Assembly: GCF_014203275.1 (NCBI RefSeq)
Contig: NZ_JACHIP010000014.1
Coordinates: 1 to 64,000 of the forward strand
Source: Granulicella aggregans
GTDB taxonomy: Bacteria; Acidobacteriota; Terriglobia; Terriglobales; Acidobacteriaceae
DNA: 64,000 nt
Direction: 5' to 3'
Position 1 is the stretch's first letter. Each line of letters starts with the position of its first letter. Below the pieces are notes generated by a model that searched no databases, was not told where the DNA came from, and saw only the letters and a program-made list of their open reading frames with translations. The position numbers and the translations under genes were made by a program. Shown one piece after another: positions 40,138 through 49,438 of this stretch.

Positions 40138-41010
40138 CTAAAGGCTTATGAGATGATCAGTGGCTATCTGTCCAATTGCCCGCCCTGGAGAGTCCCCGGT
40201 AAACGCTTTGAAGTCGCGGATCATGTGCATCTGATCAAAGTAGTTCAGCTGGTGCGCGATCTCGGCCCATGACGGAGAGCCGTCCGACTTCATTCGCAGG
40301 GCTCGTTGGAATCGGGCAATACGCACAAGCATCTTAGGCGTCAGCCCCGTGTAATCAAGAGATCTTCTTTCCAGTTGACGTACCGTCATACCTGCCATCG
40401 CGGCCACATCGAAGATTTTAACTGTAGGCTCCGGCCCGATCAACTGATTCAGGGCTCGGTGAACCTTCTCCAGCGGCCTGCGGGATGCCATTGCGTTGGT
40501 CAGGAAGTGATCAAGCAGGATCACTCGTTCGGGAAAATGTTTGGTATTTCCGAGTTTTTCGAACAGATCGGACACATCGCTACCCAACACCGAGTGGCCC
40601 TCAATTCCTAGGTCAGCAAAGACCAATGTCGGAATTCCAAATACAGCATGGAAACCTTGGGGTCGGAACAATACCGTTAGCGCCTCCACGTGATCACGAA
40701 TGATCAGACAATATGTGCGTTGACTCATCGGTCCAATAATCCCTATTTCTGGTGAGCGGAGCGTGATGTCACTGCCACAGACCGGCACCTCAAAGTGTCT
40801 TCCGAATTGAAATTCGAGCATGACGCCCAATCGTGCAACGACTGGCTCCGCAATGTTTCGATCGACGGGCCCGGACTCGCGTTGGACATACGACCGGATG
40901 TAGCGGCGCAATGGAGGATGTGGCAAAGCGGACTGGACTTTGAGCACGGCAACAGCCTCTCGGAACAAGTTGATTCTATTACCCATCTTCATATTGGGTG
41001 TGGATCGCAA
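40138..41010 (-). CDS. AraC-family transcriptional regulator
   Basis: 290 residues. An N-terminal AraC-type effector region with PQGFHAVFGIP and a C-terminal double HTH: FDVAAMAGMTVRQLERR and SWAEIAHQLNYFDQMHMIRD, followed by FKAFTGDSPGRA. The N-terminus is probably overlong by up to 30 residues. Divergent from the isochorismatase-like gene, with motif site 2 between them at 41085, so it is the best candidate to bind that motif. Inducer unknown. Confidence 0.88.
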   Translation of the reverse strand: MRSTPNMKMGNRINLFREAVAVLKVQSALPHPPLRRYIRSYVQRESGPVDRNIAEPVVARLGVMLEFQFGRHFEVPVCGSDITLRSPEIGIIGPMSQRTYCLIIRDHVEALTVLFRPQGFHAVFGIPTLVFADLGIEGHSVLGSDVSDLFEKLGNTKHFPERVILLDHFLTNAMASRRPLEKVHRALNQLIGPEPTVKIFDVAAMAGMTVRQLERRSLDYTGLTPKMLVRIARFQRALRMKSDGSPSWAEIAHQLNYFDQMHMIRDFKAFTGDSPGRAIGQIATDHLISL

Positions 41011-41084
41011 TCCAGCTTCCTTACATTACTCCAGTATGGGAGACGTCTTATGCGTGCTCCCAGCACGGGTCGACGTTTACAGGA

Positions 41085-41102
41085 ATGTCGCATTTGTACT
41101 AT
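41085..41102 (+). promoter_or_regulatory. 18-bp shared motif, site 2
   Basis: ATGTCGCATTTGTACTAT, 68 bases before the isochorismatase-like start, in the AraC/hydrolase divergent region. Same motif as at 38931 (minus) and 42138. Confidence 0.6.
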
Positions 41103-41170
41103 ACGGGCCCCATGTTGTAACGGAAAGTGGGGTCACGACTGGTCAGCATCGACCAGATTCTGGAGGCAAC

Positions 41171-42106
41171 ATGATTAACGATCAGCAGGACCTAAATAGG
41201 AGTCAAGGAATGAGTAGGCGAAAGGCACTGCGTTTAGCCGGAGCTTTTGCGACGGCCTTCTCGCAAGGCGCAGCCAAGACTTTGCTGGCAGAAATAGTGG
41301 ACACTCAGGCAACTGAACAAGTGGGCCGCCGTATAAAGATTCCCGCAAAGCCGGCACCTATTGAGGTCGACTTATCCAAGACTGCCGTGATCGTCATCGA
41401 TATGCAGAACGACTTCGTCAGCAAGTCAGGGATGCTGGACCGTCTCGGAGCCGACATTTCCATGATTCAACGTGCAGTAGCCCCGACGTGTCAATTGATC
41501 GCGGCGGCGCGAAGACTTGGGATGACAATCATCTACTTGAAGATGGCTTTCAAACCAGATCTGTTGGATGTCGGACCCGAGGGCTCGCCCAATTGGATCG
41601 CTCATCAATACGCAGGAGTTGGCAAAACGATGACGGCACCAGACGGCAGGGCTGGTCGAATACTAGTCCGCGACACCTGGAATACGGAGGTTGTGGCAGA
41701 GCTTGAGCCGAAAGCGAATGACATCCAGATCTATAAGCATCGTTACAGTGGTTTTTTTGAAACCGATCTCGATGCCAGGTTGAAGCAACTCGGCGTGCGG
41801 AAGCTTCTCGTCACCGGGTGCACGACAAGTGTTTGTGTCGAGTCCACAGTCAGGGATGCCATGTTCCTGGACTACTCGTCGATCGTGTTAGAAGATTGCG
41901 TGGGTGAGCCACTGGGCAATGACCTCGCAAGGACTAATCACGAAGCCTCACTCTACGTAATTGCTGGCCGGAATTTTGGGTGGGTGTCAAGCTCGGCGCA
42001 AGTTATCGAATCGATGAATCAACATGTAAATCTGCATCGAGATGGGGGACACCGCCTGCGGATGGGGAACGCTCAACCCCCGCAACGGCAACAATCCCTC
42101 GGTTGA
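41171..42106 (+). CDS. Isochorismatase-family cysteine hydrolase, Tat-exported
   Basis: 311 residues from the ATG at 41171, chosen for its GGAGG site. A twin-Arg signal (MSRRKALRLAGAFATAF) suggests export through Tat. The catalytic triad is visible: Asp in VIDMQNDF, Lys in YKHRYSGFF and Cys in VTGCTTSVCVES. Family members hydrolyse amides or carbamates (ureidoacrylate, N-carbamoylsarcosine, nicotinamide) and the substrate cannot be fixed from sequence. It leads the tannase-cupin-EthD series on the plus strand. Confidence 0.9.
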   Translation: MINDQQDLNRSQGMSRRKALRLAGAFATAFSQGAAKTLLAEIVDTQATEQVGRRIKIPAKPAPIEVDLSKTAVIVIDMQNDFVSKSGMLDRLGADISMIQRAVAPTCQLIAAARRLGMTIIYLKMAFKPDLLDVGPEGSPNWIAHQYAGVGKTMTAPDGRAGRILVRDTWNTEVVAELEPKANDIQIYKHRYSGFFETDLDARLKQLGVRKLLVTGCTTSVCVESTVRDAMFLDYSSIVLEDCVGEPLGNDLARTNHEASLYVIAGRNFGWVSSSAQVIESMNQHVNLHRDGGHRLRMGNAQPPQRQQSLG

Positions 42107-42137
42107 CGGCTGAAGATCAGCGGCCACTTCACCCACG

Positions 42138-42155
42138 ATGTCGCTTTTTTACTAT
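42138..42155 (+). promoter_or_regulatory. 18-bp shared motif, site 3
   Basis: ATGTCGCTTTTTTACTAT, 48 bases before the tannase-family start and just after the hydrolase stop at 42106. If TACTAT is a -10 box, TTCACC at 42128 is a weak -35 at 16 bases. Confidence 0.6.
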
Positions 42156-42203
42156 GTGCGATCTTCTACAAGTCCGATACTCCGTAGAGACAAAGGTGTC
42201 CAG

Positions 42204-43760
42204 ATGAAAGTCATCATTGCCGCAAAACGGATGTTTCTTCGAGTGTTCAAAGTGTTCTGTTGGGCCTTTCTGATGGCGCCCATGGCCCACGGGGTCACAT
42301 GTGAAAGTCTGAGCCGCCTACGGCTATCGGAAACCACGATCACGCTTGCGAAATTTGAGACGGCAAGCACGTATAAGCCGGATGCCTGGCGAGTGAAAGG
42401 CCCTTTACCTCCAACGTCAGATGGGCTGCCGTCGTTCTGCCGTGTTGTGGCGGAGATCACCCCGGTCCCCGACTCGAAGATCCTGATTGAAGTATGGATG
42501 CCGGTTACTGGCTGGAATGGCAAGTTTATGGGAGTTGGTAACGGCGGCTGGTCAGGTCAAATCTGGTCTCCGTTTATGGGCGCGGCTCTTCGACGAGGTT
42601 ACGCAACCGCCTCCACGGATACAGGACACGAAGGCAACGGCGAGGATGCAGACTTCGCCTTGGGCCATCCTGAGAAAGTAATCGATTTCGGATACCGGGC
42701 CGTCCATGAGATGACACTGAAAGCAAAGGCTATCATTGCGGCTTACTACGGAGGCGCACCGAAGTTTTCTTACTGGGACGGGTGTTCTTCTGGTGGCAGA
42801 CAAGGCTTGAAAGAAGCGCAGCGTTTTCCAACGGATTATGACGGCATCATTTCGGGCGCTCCTGCGAACGCTATGGCCCATGTGAGCTCAAGTGGCGTCT
42901 GGATTGCCCAGTCGAACCTCGAAGATAATAGGCGTATTCTCTCTGAGGACAATCTGCGTTTACTGCACCAAGCCGTATTAGAAGCCTGCGACGCTCGTGA
43001 CGGTGTAAAAGATGGGGTCATCGATGATCCTGAAAGTTGCCATTTCAACCCCAACATGCTGCTTTGCAACGAATCAGGCTCAAAGGCCTGCCTTACTGCG
43101 TCACAGATTCAGGCGGCTGCAAAAATCTATGCCGGGCCCAAAAACCCTCGCACCGGAGAGCAGGTCTTTCCCGGACTGTCACGCGGAAGTGAGTTGGGGT
43201 GGGGAGTGTTCGGGGGCATGTTGCCGGAGCCTCCGATCGTGGCTTCCTACTTCAGGTTCTTGGTCTTCAAATATGCGGCTTGGGATTTCCGTGACTTGAA
43301 CTTCGACGGTGATATCGCCAAGGCCGATTCGCTAGACAGTGGGACCATCGCAGCGACCGATCCAAACCTAAAGGAGTTCTTTGCCCATGGCGGAAGGCTT
43401 CTCCTTTACCACGGTTGGAGCGACCAGATGATAGCGCCAGAAAATACGGTCAATTATTACAACTCGGTAACCGCAGTCAGCGGGGCCAACTCTCAACAGT
43501 CTGTTCGTCTATTCATGGAACCCGGAATGGGTCATTGTTCTGGGGGCGAGGGTCCGTACGAATTTGATAAAGTCAGCGCTCTGGAGGATTGGGTGGAACG
43601 GGGGAAGGCCCCAGAGCTCATTGTGGCAGCGCACTTTCCCGGTGATCCTTCTGTTCACAGTCCCGATAGGACGCGGCCTTTGTGTCGCTATCCAAAGAAA
43701 GCCCGTTATAAAGGGGTGGGCAATACCGATGAAGCGTCAAGCTTCACCTGCACAAAATAA
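42204..43760 (+). CDS. Tannase/feruloyl esterase family protein, secreted
   Basis: 518 residues from the ATG at 42204. The N-terminal hydrophobic stretch (FCWAFLMAPMAHG) is a signal peptide. The family's CS-D-HC signature is complete: Cys194-Ser195 in DGCSSGGRQG, Asp in HGWSDQM and His-Cys in GMGHCSGG, where a disulfide links the catalytic Ser and His loops. Such enzymes cleave ester bonds of gallate or ferulate and related plant phenolics, in the periplasm or outside. The upstream extension to 42138 overlaps the motif site and is rejected as start. Confidence 0.93.
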   Translation: MKVIIAAKRMFLRVFKVFCWAFLMAPMAHGVTCESLSRLRLSETTITLAKFETASTYKPDAWRVKGPLPPTSDGLPSFCRVVAEITPVPDSKILIEVWMPVTGWNGKFMGVGNGGWSGQIWSPFMGAALRRGYATASTDTGHEGNGEDADFALGHPEKVIDFGYRAVHEMTLKAKAIIAAYYGGAPKFSYWDGCSSGGRQGLKEAQRFPTDYDGIISGAPANAMAHVSSSGVWIAQSNLEDNRRILSEDNLRLLHQAVLEACDARDGVKDGVIDDPESCHFNPNMLLCNESGSKACLTASQIQAAAKIYAGPKNPRTGEQVFPGLSRGSELGWGVFGGMLPEPPIVASYFRFLVFKYAAWDFRDLNFDGDIAKADSLDSGTIAATDPNLKEFFAHGGRLLLYHGWSDQMIAPENTVNYYNSVTAVSGANSQQSVRLFMEPGMGHCSGGEGPYEFDKVSALEDWVERGKAPELIVAAHFPGDPSVHSPDRTRPLCRYPKKARYKGVGNTDEASSFTCTK

Positions 43761-43859
43761 GGCGGCCAAAAGAGATTAGGACGAACCTCCGGGCGCTTTG
43801 GCTTGAAGCTTTTCATTTAGTAATGTGTGGTTCTACGGGTCCGGGGGTCGGAGATGAGT

Positions 43860-44318
43860 ATGTATAAGCTGTGGGCCGTGCCGATATTGGTATTCCTTAT
43901 CGCGGTTGGTGATCACCCTTTCGTTCGCGCTCAATCGTCCGGTAACCCCGCGCTTCCATCATGCGGCGCTGGCGACGTCAAGGATGGCAATCCGGGCACA
44001 GGGCCCTCAGTAATCAAAATTAAGTTTCGACCCGGCTGTGTCATTCCGTGGCATTGGCACACGCCGAACGAGCGCGTCGTTATGATCTCCGGATCGGCCA
44101 AAGCTGAGATGAAAGGCATGGCCCCCGTCATGCTCAAGCAAGGAGATTTCATTGTGCTTTCCGCTAAGCAGGTTCATCAGTTCACGGCTACGACGGCGGT
44201 AGAGATTTATGACTTTTCAGATTCGCCGTTCGACATCCATTATGTGGATGCGACTGGCAAAGAAATTCCCTATCAGGATGCGCTCAGATCCACGCAACCG
44301 GCTGCTACAAAACCTTAG
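43860..44318 (+). CDS. Secreted cupin
   Basis: About 152 residues from the ATG at 43860, which has GGAG at good spacing; 43854 is an alternative. A signal peptide (LWAVPILVFLIAVGDHPFVRAQ) is followed by one cupin domain with VIPWHWHTPNERVVMISG (motif 1, three His and a Glu-like ligand set) and LKQGDFIVLSAKQVHQF (motif 2). Metal binding is likely, the reaction unknown. It lies 99 bases after the tannase-family gene. Confidence 0.85.
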   Translation: MYKLWAVPILVFLIAVGDHPFVRAQSSGNPALPSCGAGDVKDGNPGTGPSVIKIKFRPGCVIPWHWHTPNERVVMISGSAKAEMKGMAPVMLKQGDFIVLSAKQVHQFTATTAVEIYDFSDSPFDIHYVDATGKEIPYQDALRSTQPAATKP

Positions 44319-44335
44319 GTTAGCAGGCAGGGGTA

Positions 44336-44355
44336 CCCGCGCCTCAATTCGCGGG
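44336..44355 (+). terminator. GC hairpin after the cupin gene
   Basis: CCCGCG and CGCGGG form a 6-bp stem with an 8-base loop, 18 bases after the stop. No T run. Confidence 0.4.
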
Positions 44356-44421
44356 CGCCGACGAGTTCCAGCCATTGATGTTGGCTGAAGCGAGTATCTC
44401 GTAGAAAGTCATGGTGAAAAC

Positions 44422-44769
44422 ATGGTAAAGGTTACTATCCTATATCCGAACTCTTTGGAGAGCCGCTTTGACGTTGATTATTATCTCGAGAAACACATGC
44501 CACGTTCTATCGAGCTGTTGGGTGCCGCCCTTAAGGGTGTGTCGGTGGAGATCGGAATGGCTAAAGATTTGACGGGCGGACTACCTCCTTTCGCCGCAAT
44601 CTGCGCGTTTACCTGCGAGAGCCTTGAGGCATTCCTCACGGCGTTTGCGCCGCACGCATCGGAACTGCAGGGTGACATGGAAAACTACACTGATGCTAGA
44701 GCTATCGTTCAAGTAAGTGAACTGCGGATAGAAAACGTAAAGTACGAACACACGCAAGCACGTAGCTGA
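44422..44769 (+). CDS. EthD-family protein
   Basis: 115 residues of the small ferredoxin-like EthD fold, with MVKVTILYP, DVDYYLEKHMPRSIELLG and the end beta-strand region IVQVSELRIE. Family members assist oxidative degradation pathways or act as small reductases and isomerases; activity here is not established. Convergent with the AraC gene at 44843. Confidence 0.85.
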   Translation: MVKVTILYPNSLESRFDVDYYLEKHMPRSIELLGAALKGVSVEIGMAKDLTGGLPPFAAICAFTCESLEAFLTAFAPHASELQGDMENYTDARAIVQVSELRIENVKYEHTQARS

Positions 44770-44842
44770 CTTGGCGATTAGATCTATTTTCCCCGGAGGT
44801 CACGGCGCACACTTCCACCGAAGCGTGCATCACCTTCCAGCT

Positions 44843-45679
44843 TTATCTCTCAACACCAAGCGGAGCGATGGCAGACCAAGGCTGCAGGTCTCCACTCTGC
44901 TCAATGGTTGTTGTCGGTGCGCTACCCGCGAGGCTTTGGAAATCTCGGATCATATGCATTTGATCAAAGTAGCCCAATTCATGTGCAATGCTCAGCCAAG
45001 AACGACCTGAACCGAGGCGTTTCGCATCAAGCGCCCGCTGGAACCGAGTAATCCTTGCAAAAATTTTTGGTGTCATTCCCAGATCGTCCGTGAAGCGGCG
45101 CTGGTATTGTCGAATGCTTAAGCCGCTGAGATGGGCGAGTTCTTCGATGCGCGTTGCACCCTTGCTGCGATAGAGTTGGTTTGCACTCCTCATGATGTCT
45201 GTGCGAACGCAGGCTGCTTTCGCCAGAGGCAGGAGAAAGCGTTCCGCGATCTCAATACGCTGCGAGAAGGACTTGCTTTCAGCCAGTTTTTGCCACAGAT
45301 GGTCCGTCGTCTTTCCAACGAGCTCTTCTCCTGCAACATCGATATTCGCATGGACCCTCGATGGAATGTGGAAGAGTTGCCACAGGGCGAGTGGCCGCAG
45401 GAAGATGCCGAAAGCAAGGATGCTACCGCTAAAACTTGCGCACCCAACGCCGGGTAATGTTTGCGTGCCCAGGATATGAAATGGTGCAACGGTCCGGCTG
45501 CTGCCATCCGCATACTTAAGTGTTTCAAGATCCCGGAAGTTAAAAGAAAGGATGGATTCAAGTGAAGCCATAGGAGCCTGGTCGAAAATTGCGTCTCCGC
45601 CTACGGCTTCACGTTGAGCGAAGCAGCGGACAAACTCGCGAAGCTCCGACCGGGGTGGAGCAGCCTGAATGGTTCGCAC
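44843..45679 (-). CDS. AraC-family transcriptional regulator
   Basis: 278 residues from a GTG start (MRTIQAAPPRSELREFVRCF), the same start as the broken AraC at 39032. The C-terminal double HTH is intact (IEELAHLSGLSIRQYQRRF; SWLSIAHELGYFDQMHMIRD). It closes the aromatic-ester cluster on the right, convergent with EthD. Three AraC proteins in 7 kb, two of them close paralogues, suggest duplication inside the cluster. Confidence 0.9.
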   Translation of the reverse strand: MRTIQAAPPRSELREFVRCFAQREAVGGDAIFDQAPMASLESILSFNFRDLETLKYADGSSRTVAPFHILGTQTLPGVGCASFSGSILAFGIFLRPLALWQLFHIPSRVHANIDVAGEELVGKTTDHLWQKLAESKSFSQRIEIAERFLLPLAKAACVRTDIMRSANQLYRSKGATRIEELAHLSGLSIRQYQRRFTDDLGMTPKIFARITRFQRALDAKRLGSGRSWLSIAHELGYFDQMHMIRDFQSLAGSAPTTTIEQSGDLQPWSAIAPLGVER

Positions 45680-46310
45680 AGGGGTACCTCCCCATCACCG
45701 TTTCTAGGTAATCACTCTAGCAAGTCTGTTCGTATTATCCAACCTAGATGCCGCACGCATCATTGTCGAACAAGACGATTGGCGGCCCTGATGAACGCGC
45801 ATCCCGGGGTTATCGGCTTTGATAATGACAACCAATCGCCAACGCGCTCAACGAGCAATCAAAAACCACTCTTTAACCTCGGAAAGTCGTGTCGCCGGTA
45901 CCAGTGCGTTCGGGATGCGGCGAGGCAAGTGTTGCAGATGCCTCCATCGCATCTCGCGATGGGAACTCATTCGTTCTCGCCTGCTTCGTGTCGCTGTCTA
46001 TGAGGACGGCCACGTCGAGCGGCAGATCATATGTGTTGAGGCATCGCGATCACCGAGAAGAAAGCAACATACATTAAACCCGATTTGAATCCCGAACCCT
46101 TCTTCTTAAGTTAGTCATTGTAAACAACTTATTAGTGTAAGTTGCTCGCCAGGGAACCACTAGCTCTGAAACCAAAGGGGATATTGGCTTTTCCACAATT
46201 TTCCCCAAGTTCTTCCCCAAGCGTAATTAAAGGATGTGTATCCTGGTTTACTGCACTTCGTCGGACTTACCTCTGCGATCGGACGAAGCGGACGTGAACC
46301 GGAATCTCTC
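45680..46310. other. Intergenic, 630 bases without a supported gene
   Basis: Short overlapping frames only. An AT-rich part at 46110-46250 contrasts with the flanks and may mark the edge of the AbiE island, but no direct repeats or tRNA were found. Confidence 0.35.
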
Positions 46311-47119
46311 CTACGTTTTCGCTAGCAAGTCTAAGAAGACCTCGAACCGCGACTCAATCTCAGCGGCCGAAGCCGTCGAGTAGCCAAGCTCTTTCGCCAG
46401 CACTTCAAGCTCCGGCTTCCACTCCGCTGCGATCTGAACGGTCGGCGGAAAAACATGGGTAGCGCGTTCCTCGAACACCTGTTCCGCCGCCGCTCTTACT
46501 TTCTTCGCGTCCAACTTGCCGAGCATGTCGATCAACAGAATGTCGAGAACGTAGCGGGCGCGGCGCGCAGAGTATGGCCCCGTGCAGGCGTGAAGTTTTT
46601 GAGCGACTTGTTCGCTCAGATTGAGGCAGCGGATCGGAGATGGGACGCGTAACCCCATCGCGGCAAGTCCTCGAATTGTTGGCACGACAAATTCCACCGC
46701 GCCCCGTCCAGATGGTCCCAAATCAAAGTCGATCGTTTGCCACGCGCGGGTTCGGTATCGGATGGCGACCAGTCGAACCGCGTCCACCTTGTCCATGTTC
46801 AAGCGCTTCCTTTTCAGGAGAAAGGTGAACTCATCGAAGCCCAACGCAACGGCATCCTGAAATGCCCGCAGTCTCTTTGACCGTTCGACCGGCACACCAA
46901 TCCGATGTACTTTGTCGCTCGTGCTCCCTCGGCGAATCTGAGTTCAAGAGCACCGCCCTTCAGGTCGTAGCTGTCGAGGATACCTTCGCTCACCGCTCGT
47001 TCAAGAACGCCGCAAAGCGGCGAGAAGAAAACGCGACGGCGAAGACGCTCCTGCGCGACGCCCTGCTCCTTGGCGACTCGGGCTAGTGTCTTTTCGAGGC
47101 GTTCAACTGGTTGCGCCAC
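46311..47119 (-). pseudogene. abiEii: AbiEii nucleotidyltransferase toxin, frameshifted at the active site
   Basis: The frame from 47119 gives the N-terminus with LKGGALELRFAEGARATK, the usual entry to the nucleotidyltransferase site, and the frame from 46895 gives the rest (VPVERSKRLRAFQDAVALGF, TIDFDLGPSG, LSEQVAQKLHA). The join at about 46901-46904 falls where the family has its Asp-x-Asp. One reading shows Tyr-Ile-Gly there instead, so both a base change and an indel seem to have hit the catalytic motif. AbiEii is the GTP-binding toxin of a type IV toxin-antitoxin and phage-abortive system. Confidence 0.75.
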
Positions 47120-47128
47120 GATGCACCT

Positions 47129-47752
47129 TCACCTGGTTCCGTTCGTTAAAGGTGAGGAGACAGATGAAATCCGGGTAATGAATCTCCGAAGCCTAGTTGC
47201 CTCGGCGTTATTGAGCAGTCCCTCGCGGAGAGCGTCGCTAACGGACTGCCGTGCAACATCGGTTCGGTGCGTCGCCACGAGAACATCCATGATGCTGCGG
47301 GTCACGGTCGTAACGGGTAGACCTTCATGCTCTCCGATGTCTTGCGGAGAAAGAACGGCTCTGTGGATCGCTACCCACTCCGGGCACTGCCGACGCATTC
47401 TTGCCGAGGTGGGAACTGTAAGGTTTACGCGCGATGGATTCGAATCGGAGATGCCATACAGTAGCAATGCTGTCTCATGCGAAAGGGCGATGTCTTCTGG
47501 CCCTTGGCTGGCCTTCGCCCACAGCACGGCTTCGCGGTATTGAGCCAGACGGTCTGACGGGTAATGAGCAATCCGATAGACCCCCCTGGTCATGCGTTCC
47601 AACCGGCCACGCTGGGCAAGACGGACCAAGACGGAATCCTGTATGCCGGCGGCGCGCGCCTCTTTCGATGTGAGTAGGCCGGCATGCTCTTCGGCGAGTG
47701 CAAACAGTTCGTCCATGCGGGTGCGCGGCATTCCCTGTTTTTTGCCCATCAC
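47129..47752 (-). CDS. abiEi: AbiEi antitoxin, transcriptional autoregulator
   Basis: 207 residues. An N-terminal winged helix (LTSKEARAAGIQDSVLVRLAQRG) and RMTRGVYRIAHYP mark the AbiEi antitoxin domain, followed by the C-terminal domain (DIALSHETALLLYGISD). The first codon is GTG at 47752, with ATG next. It precedes the toxin by 9 bases. AbiEi binds inverted repeats in its own promoter, and a 9-bp inverted repeat lies just upstream at 47761. The antitoxin frame is intact while the toxin is broken, the expected order of decay. Confidence 0.88.
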   Translation of the reverse strand: MMGKKQGMPRTRMDELFALAEEHAGLLTSKEARAAGIQDSVLVRLAQRGRLERMTRGVYRIAHYPSDRLAQYREAVLWAKASQGPEDIALSHETALLLYGISDSNPSRVNLTVPTSARMRRQCPEWVAIHRAVLSPQDIGEHEGLPVTTVTRSIMDVLVATHRTDVARQSVSDALREGLLNNAEATRLRRFITRISSVSSPLTNGTR

Positions 47753-47760
47753 ACCCGGGA

Positions 47761-47795
47761 TGTCAATATAGTTCTACTATTGAATGATATTGACA
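47761..47795 (-). promoter_or_regulatory. Inverted-repeat operator upstream of abiEi
   Basis: A perfect 9-bp repeat, TGTCAATAT and ATATTGACA, separated by 17 bases that contain a nested ATAGT/ACTAT pair, 8 bases before the GTG. The minus-strand TTGTCA could serve as -35 with AACTAT as -10 at 17 bases, so a bound AbiEi dimer would cover the promoter. Confidence 0.65.
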
Positions 47796-48127
47796 ATTCC
47801 AAGAGGTGACCGTTGTACTTTAGCTGGCACTTGAGACCCGGTCGCTGTTCACATGAGCGTTTTCTATGAGCAGGTCACTGGTGTCAAGGGTTTGTTCTTT
47901 GTTTTTTCCTTTATTGGGCTTTTGCTTTTGTTGTTGTTCTCGGATTCGTTGCTCTCCACCGGGTTTCTATTCGCACTCTGTATGAGCTGTCCTGGTGCAA
48001 GCTCGGTGCCGGTTGGGGTTCGAGAGGAGAGTCGATGCTGCCATTTATCGGTCGGCCTTCGAAGACCAAAACGCTCACGCAGTCATCGGAACACGGTGTC
48101 GTTGCAACGGGTGAACCTATCGATCTC
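47796..48127. other. Intergenic between abiE and IS110
   Basis: No gene supported. Contains the T-rich stretch at 47888-47940. IS110 elements lack clear terminal inverted repeats, so the element's edge cannot be placed. Confidence 0.3.
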
Positions 48128-49213
48128 TCAGGCAGCTTGTTCATAGAACGGGATGTACGGCTCTTGCGTGTTCCAGAGGTGATGAAGCAGCACGGCCAGC
48201 TTGCGTGCTACCGCAACGACTGCCTTACTCTTGGCCTGCTTGCCACCTCGGGCGGCTAAGTGCAGACCCCACTGTCGCAGCGCCGAGTCTCGTCCGTGCG
48301 GTCGAAGGATGTGGTTCGAGCACTCGATCAGTAGACTTCGGAGATAGGCGTTGCCGGCATGAGTGATGCCAAGCTGAGGATCATGATCTCCGGACTGACT
48401 TCGACGCGGCCGTAGGCCCAGATAACAACCAACATCGCGACTTCGTCCGAACCGCTCCTTGCTTCCGAGCGTTAGCACGAAGGTTAAGGCGGTGAGGTGG
48501 CCGACGCCGTGAACCTTCAGCAGCGCCTGCGTCTCCGGATACTCGGTCTGGCCGAGCTGCTGTATCTGCCGGTCGTACAGCTTGATCTTTACTGTCATCT
48601 CCGCGATCTGCTGAAGTACCGGACCGAGCGCCTGTGCCAGTCCAGGCGGTATAACGGCCAGGCTGCGCTGGGCGAAGCACGTTGTGGCGGAGGCAGGCAT
48701 ACGGTGGCCGCACGACTTCGTCAGGCCACGAACGGCGTTCACCGCAGCGGTACGCAGTCGCACCAGCAGCGCTCGCGCACGGATCAGAGTCAGAGCCTGC
48801 TGTTGCTCGACCGTGCGATGGGCGATCGGACGAAGGATGTTCGGATCAAGCCGGGCATATCTTGCCAGCTTCTCAGCATCGACCTGATCGCTCTTCCGGT
48901 CACTGTGGGAGATCGCCCGCAACTCGCGTACGTTCGCCACGATGACTTCGTGACCAAGTTCCTGCAACTGTGCGCTGATCCAGATCGAGTGTGTCCCAGC
49001 CTCCATTGCAACCCGCGCTGGAGCCACGACAGTGAACCACTTCTCGATCGCCTTCGGGGTAGTTCTGAAGCGGCCACGGTCGACCACTTCTCCGTCCTGG
49101 TTGAGGGTGCAGTAATGACTCCAGACATCGCCAATGTCGATGCCGATCGTTAACTCGACCTTGGCTTGCCTGCGTGGAACTTCAGCGATGAGGTGTTGCG
49201 CTGGATTCTTCAT
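48128..49213 (-). mobile_element. IS110-family transposase
   Basis: 361 residues, full length. The N-terminal DEDD (RuvC-like) domain starts TIGIDIGDVWSHYCTL and holds KSDQVDAEKLARYARLD; the C-terminal transposase_20 part has LLKVHGVGHLTALTFVL, GCYLGLRPRRSQSGDHD and THAGNAYLRSLLIE with the conserved Ser. IS110 elements move by a bridge-RNA guided reaction, so non-coding flanks of the element would carry that RNA. The frame is intact and could be active. Confidence 0.92.
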
Positions 49214-49438
49214 GGGAACAGTCTGCTCCTCCTTCGGAGGACCTGCTCATCCCATTTATCGGGAGTAAGGGCCCTCTTGTACGAGAGGCTCGCCCAAGCG
49301 GACGGTTGGGATGAGTTTACTCCGCGTAGCCGCGCATTGCTCAGGTGACTGTGGTGCCTTCTACTTCCGACTTAGCTCTAAAAACTCAAAGAGGCGTTCG
49401 ATCGTCTACCTTGTGTCGACGAAAAGAGATAATAACGC

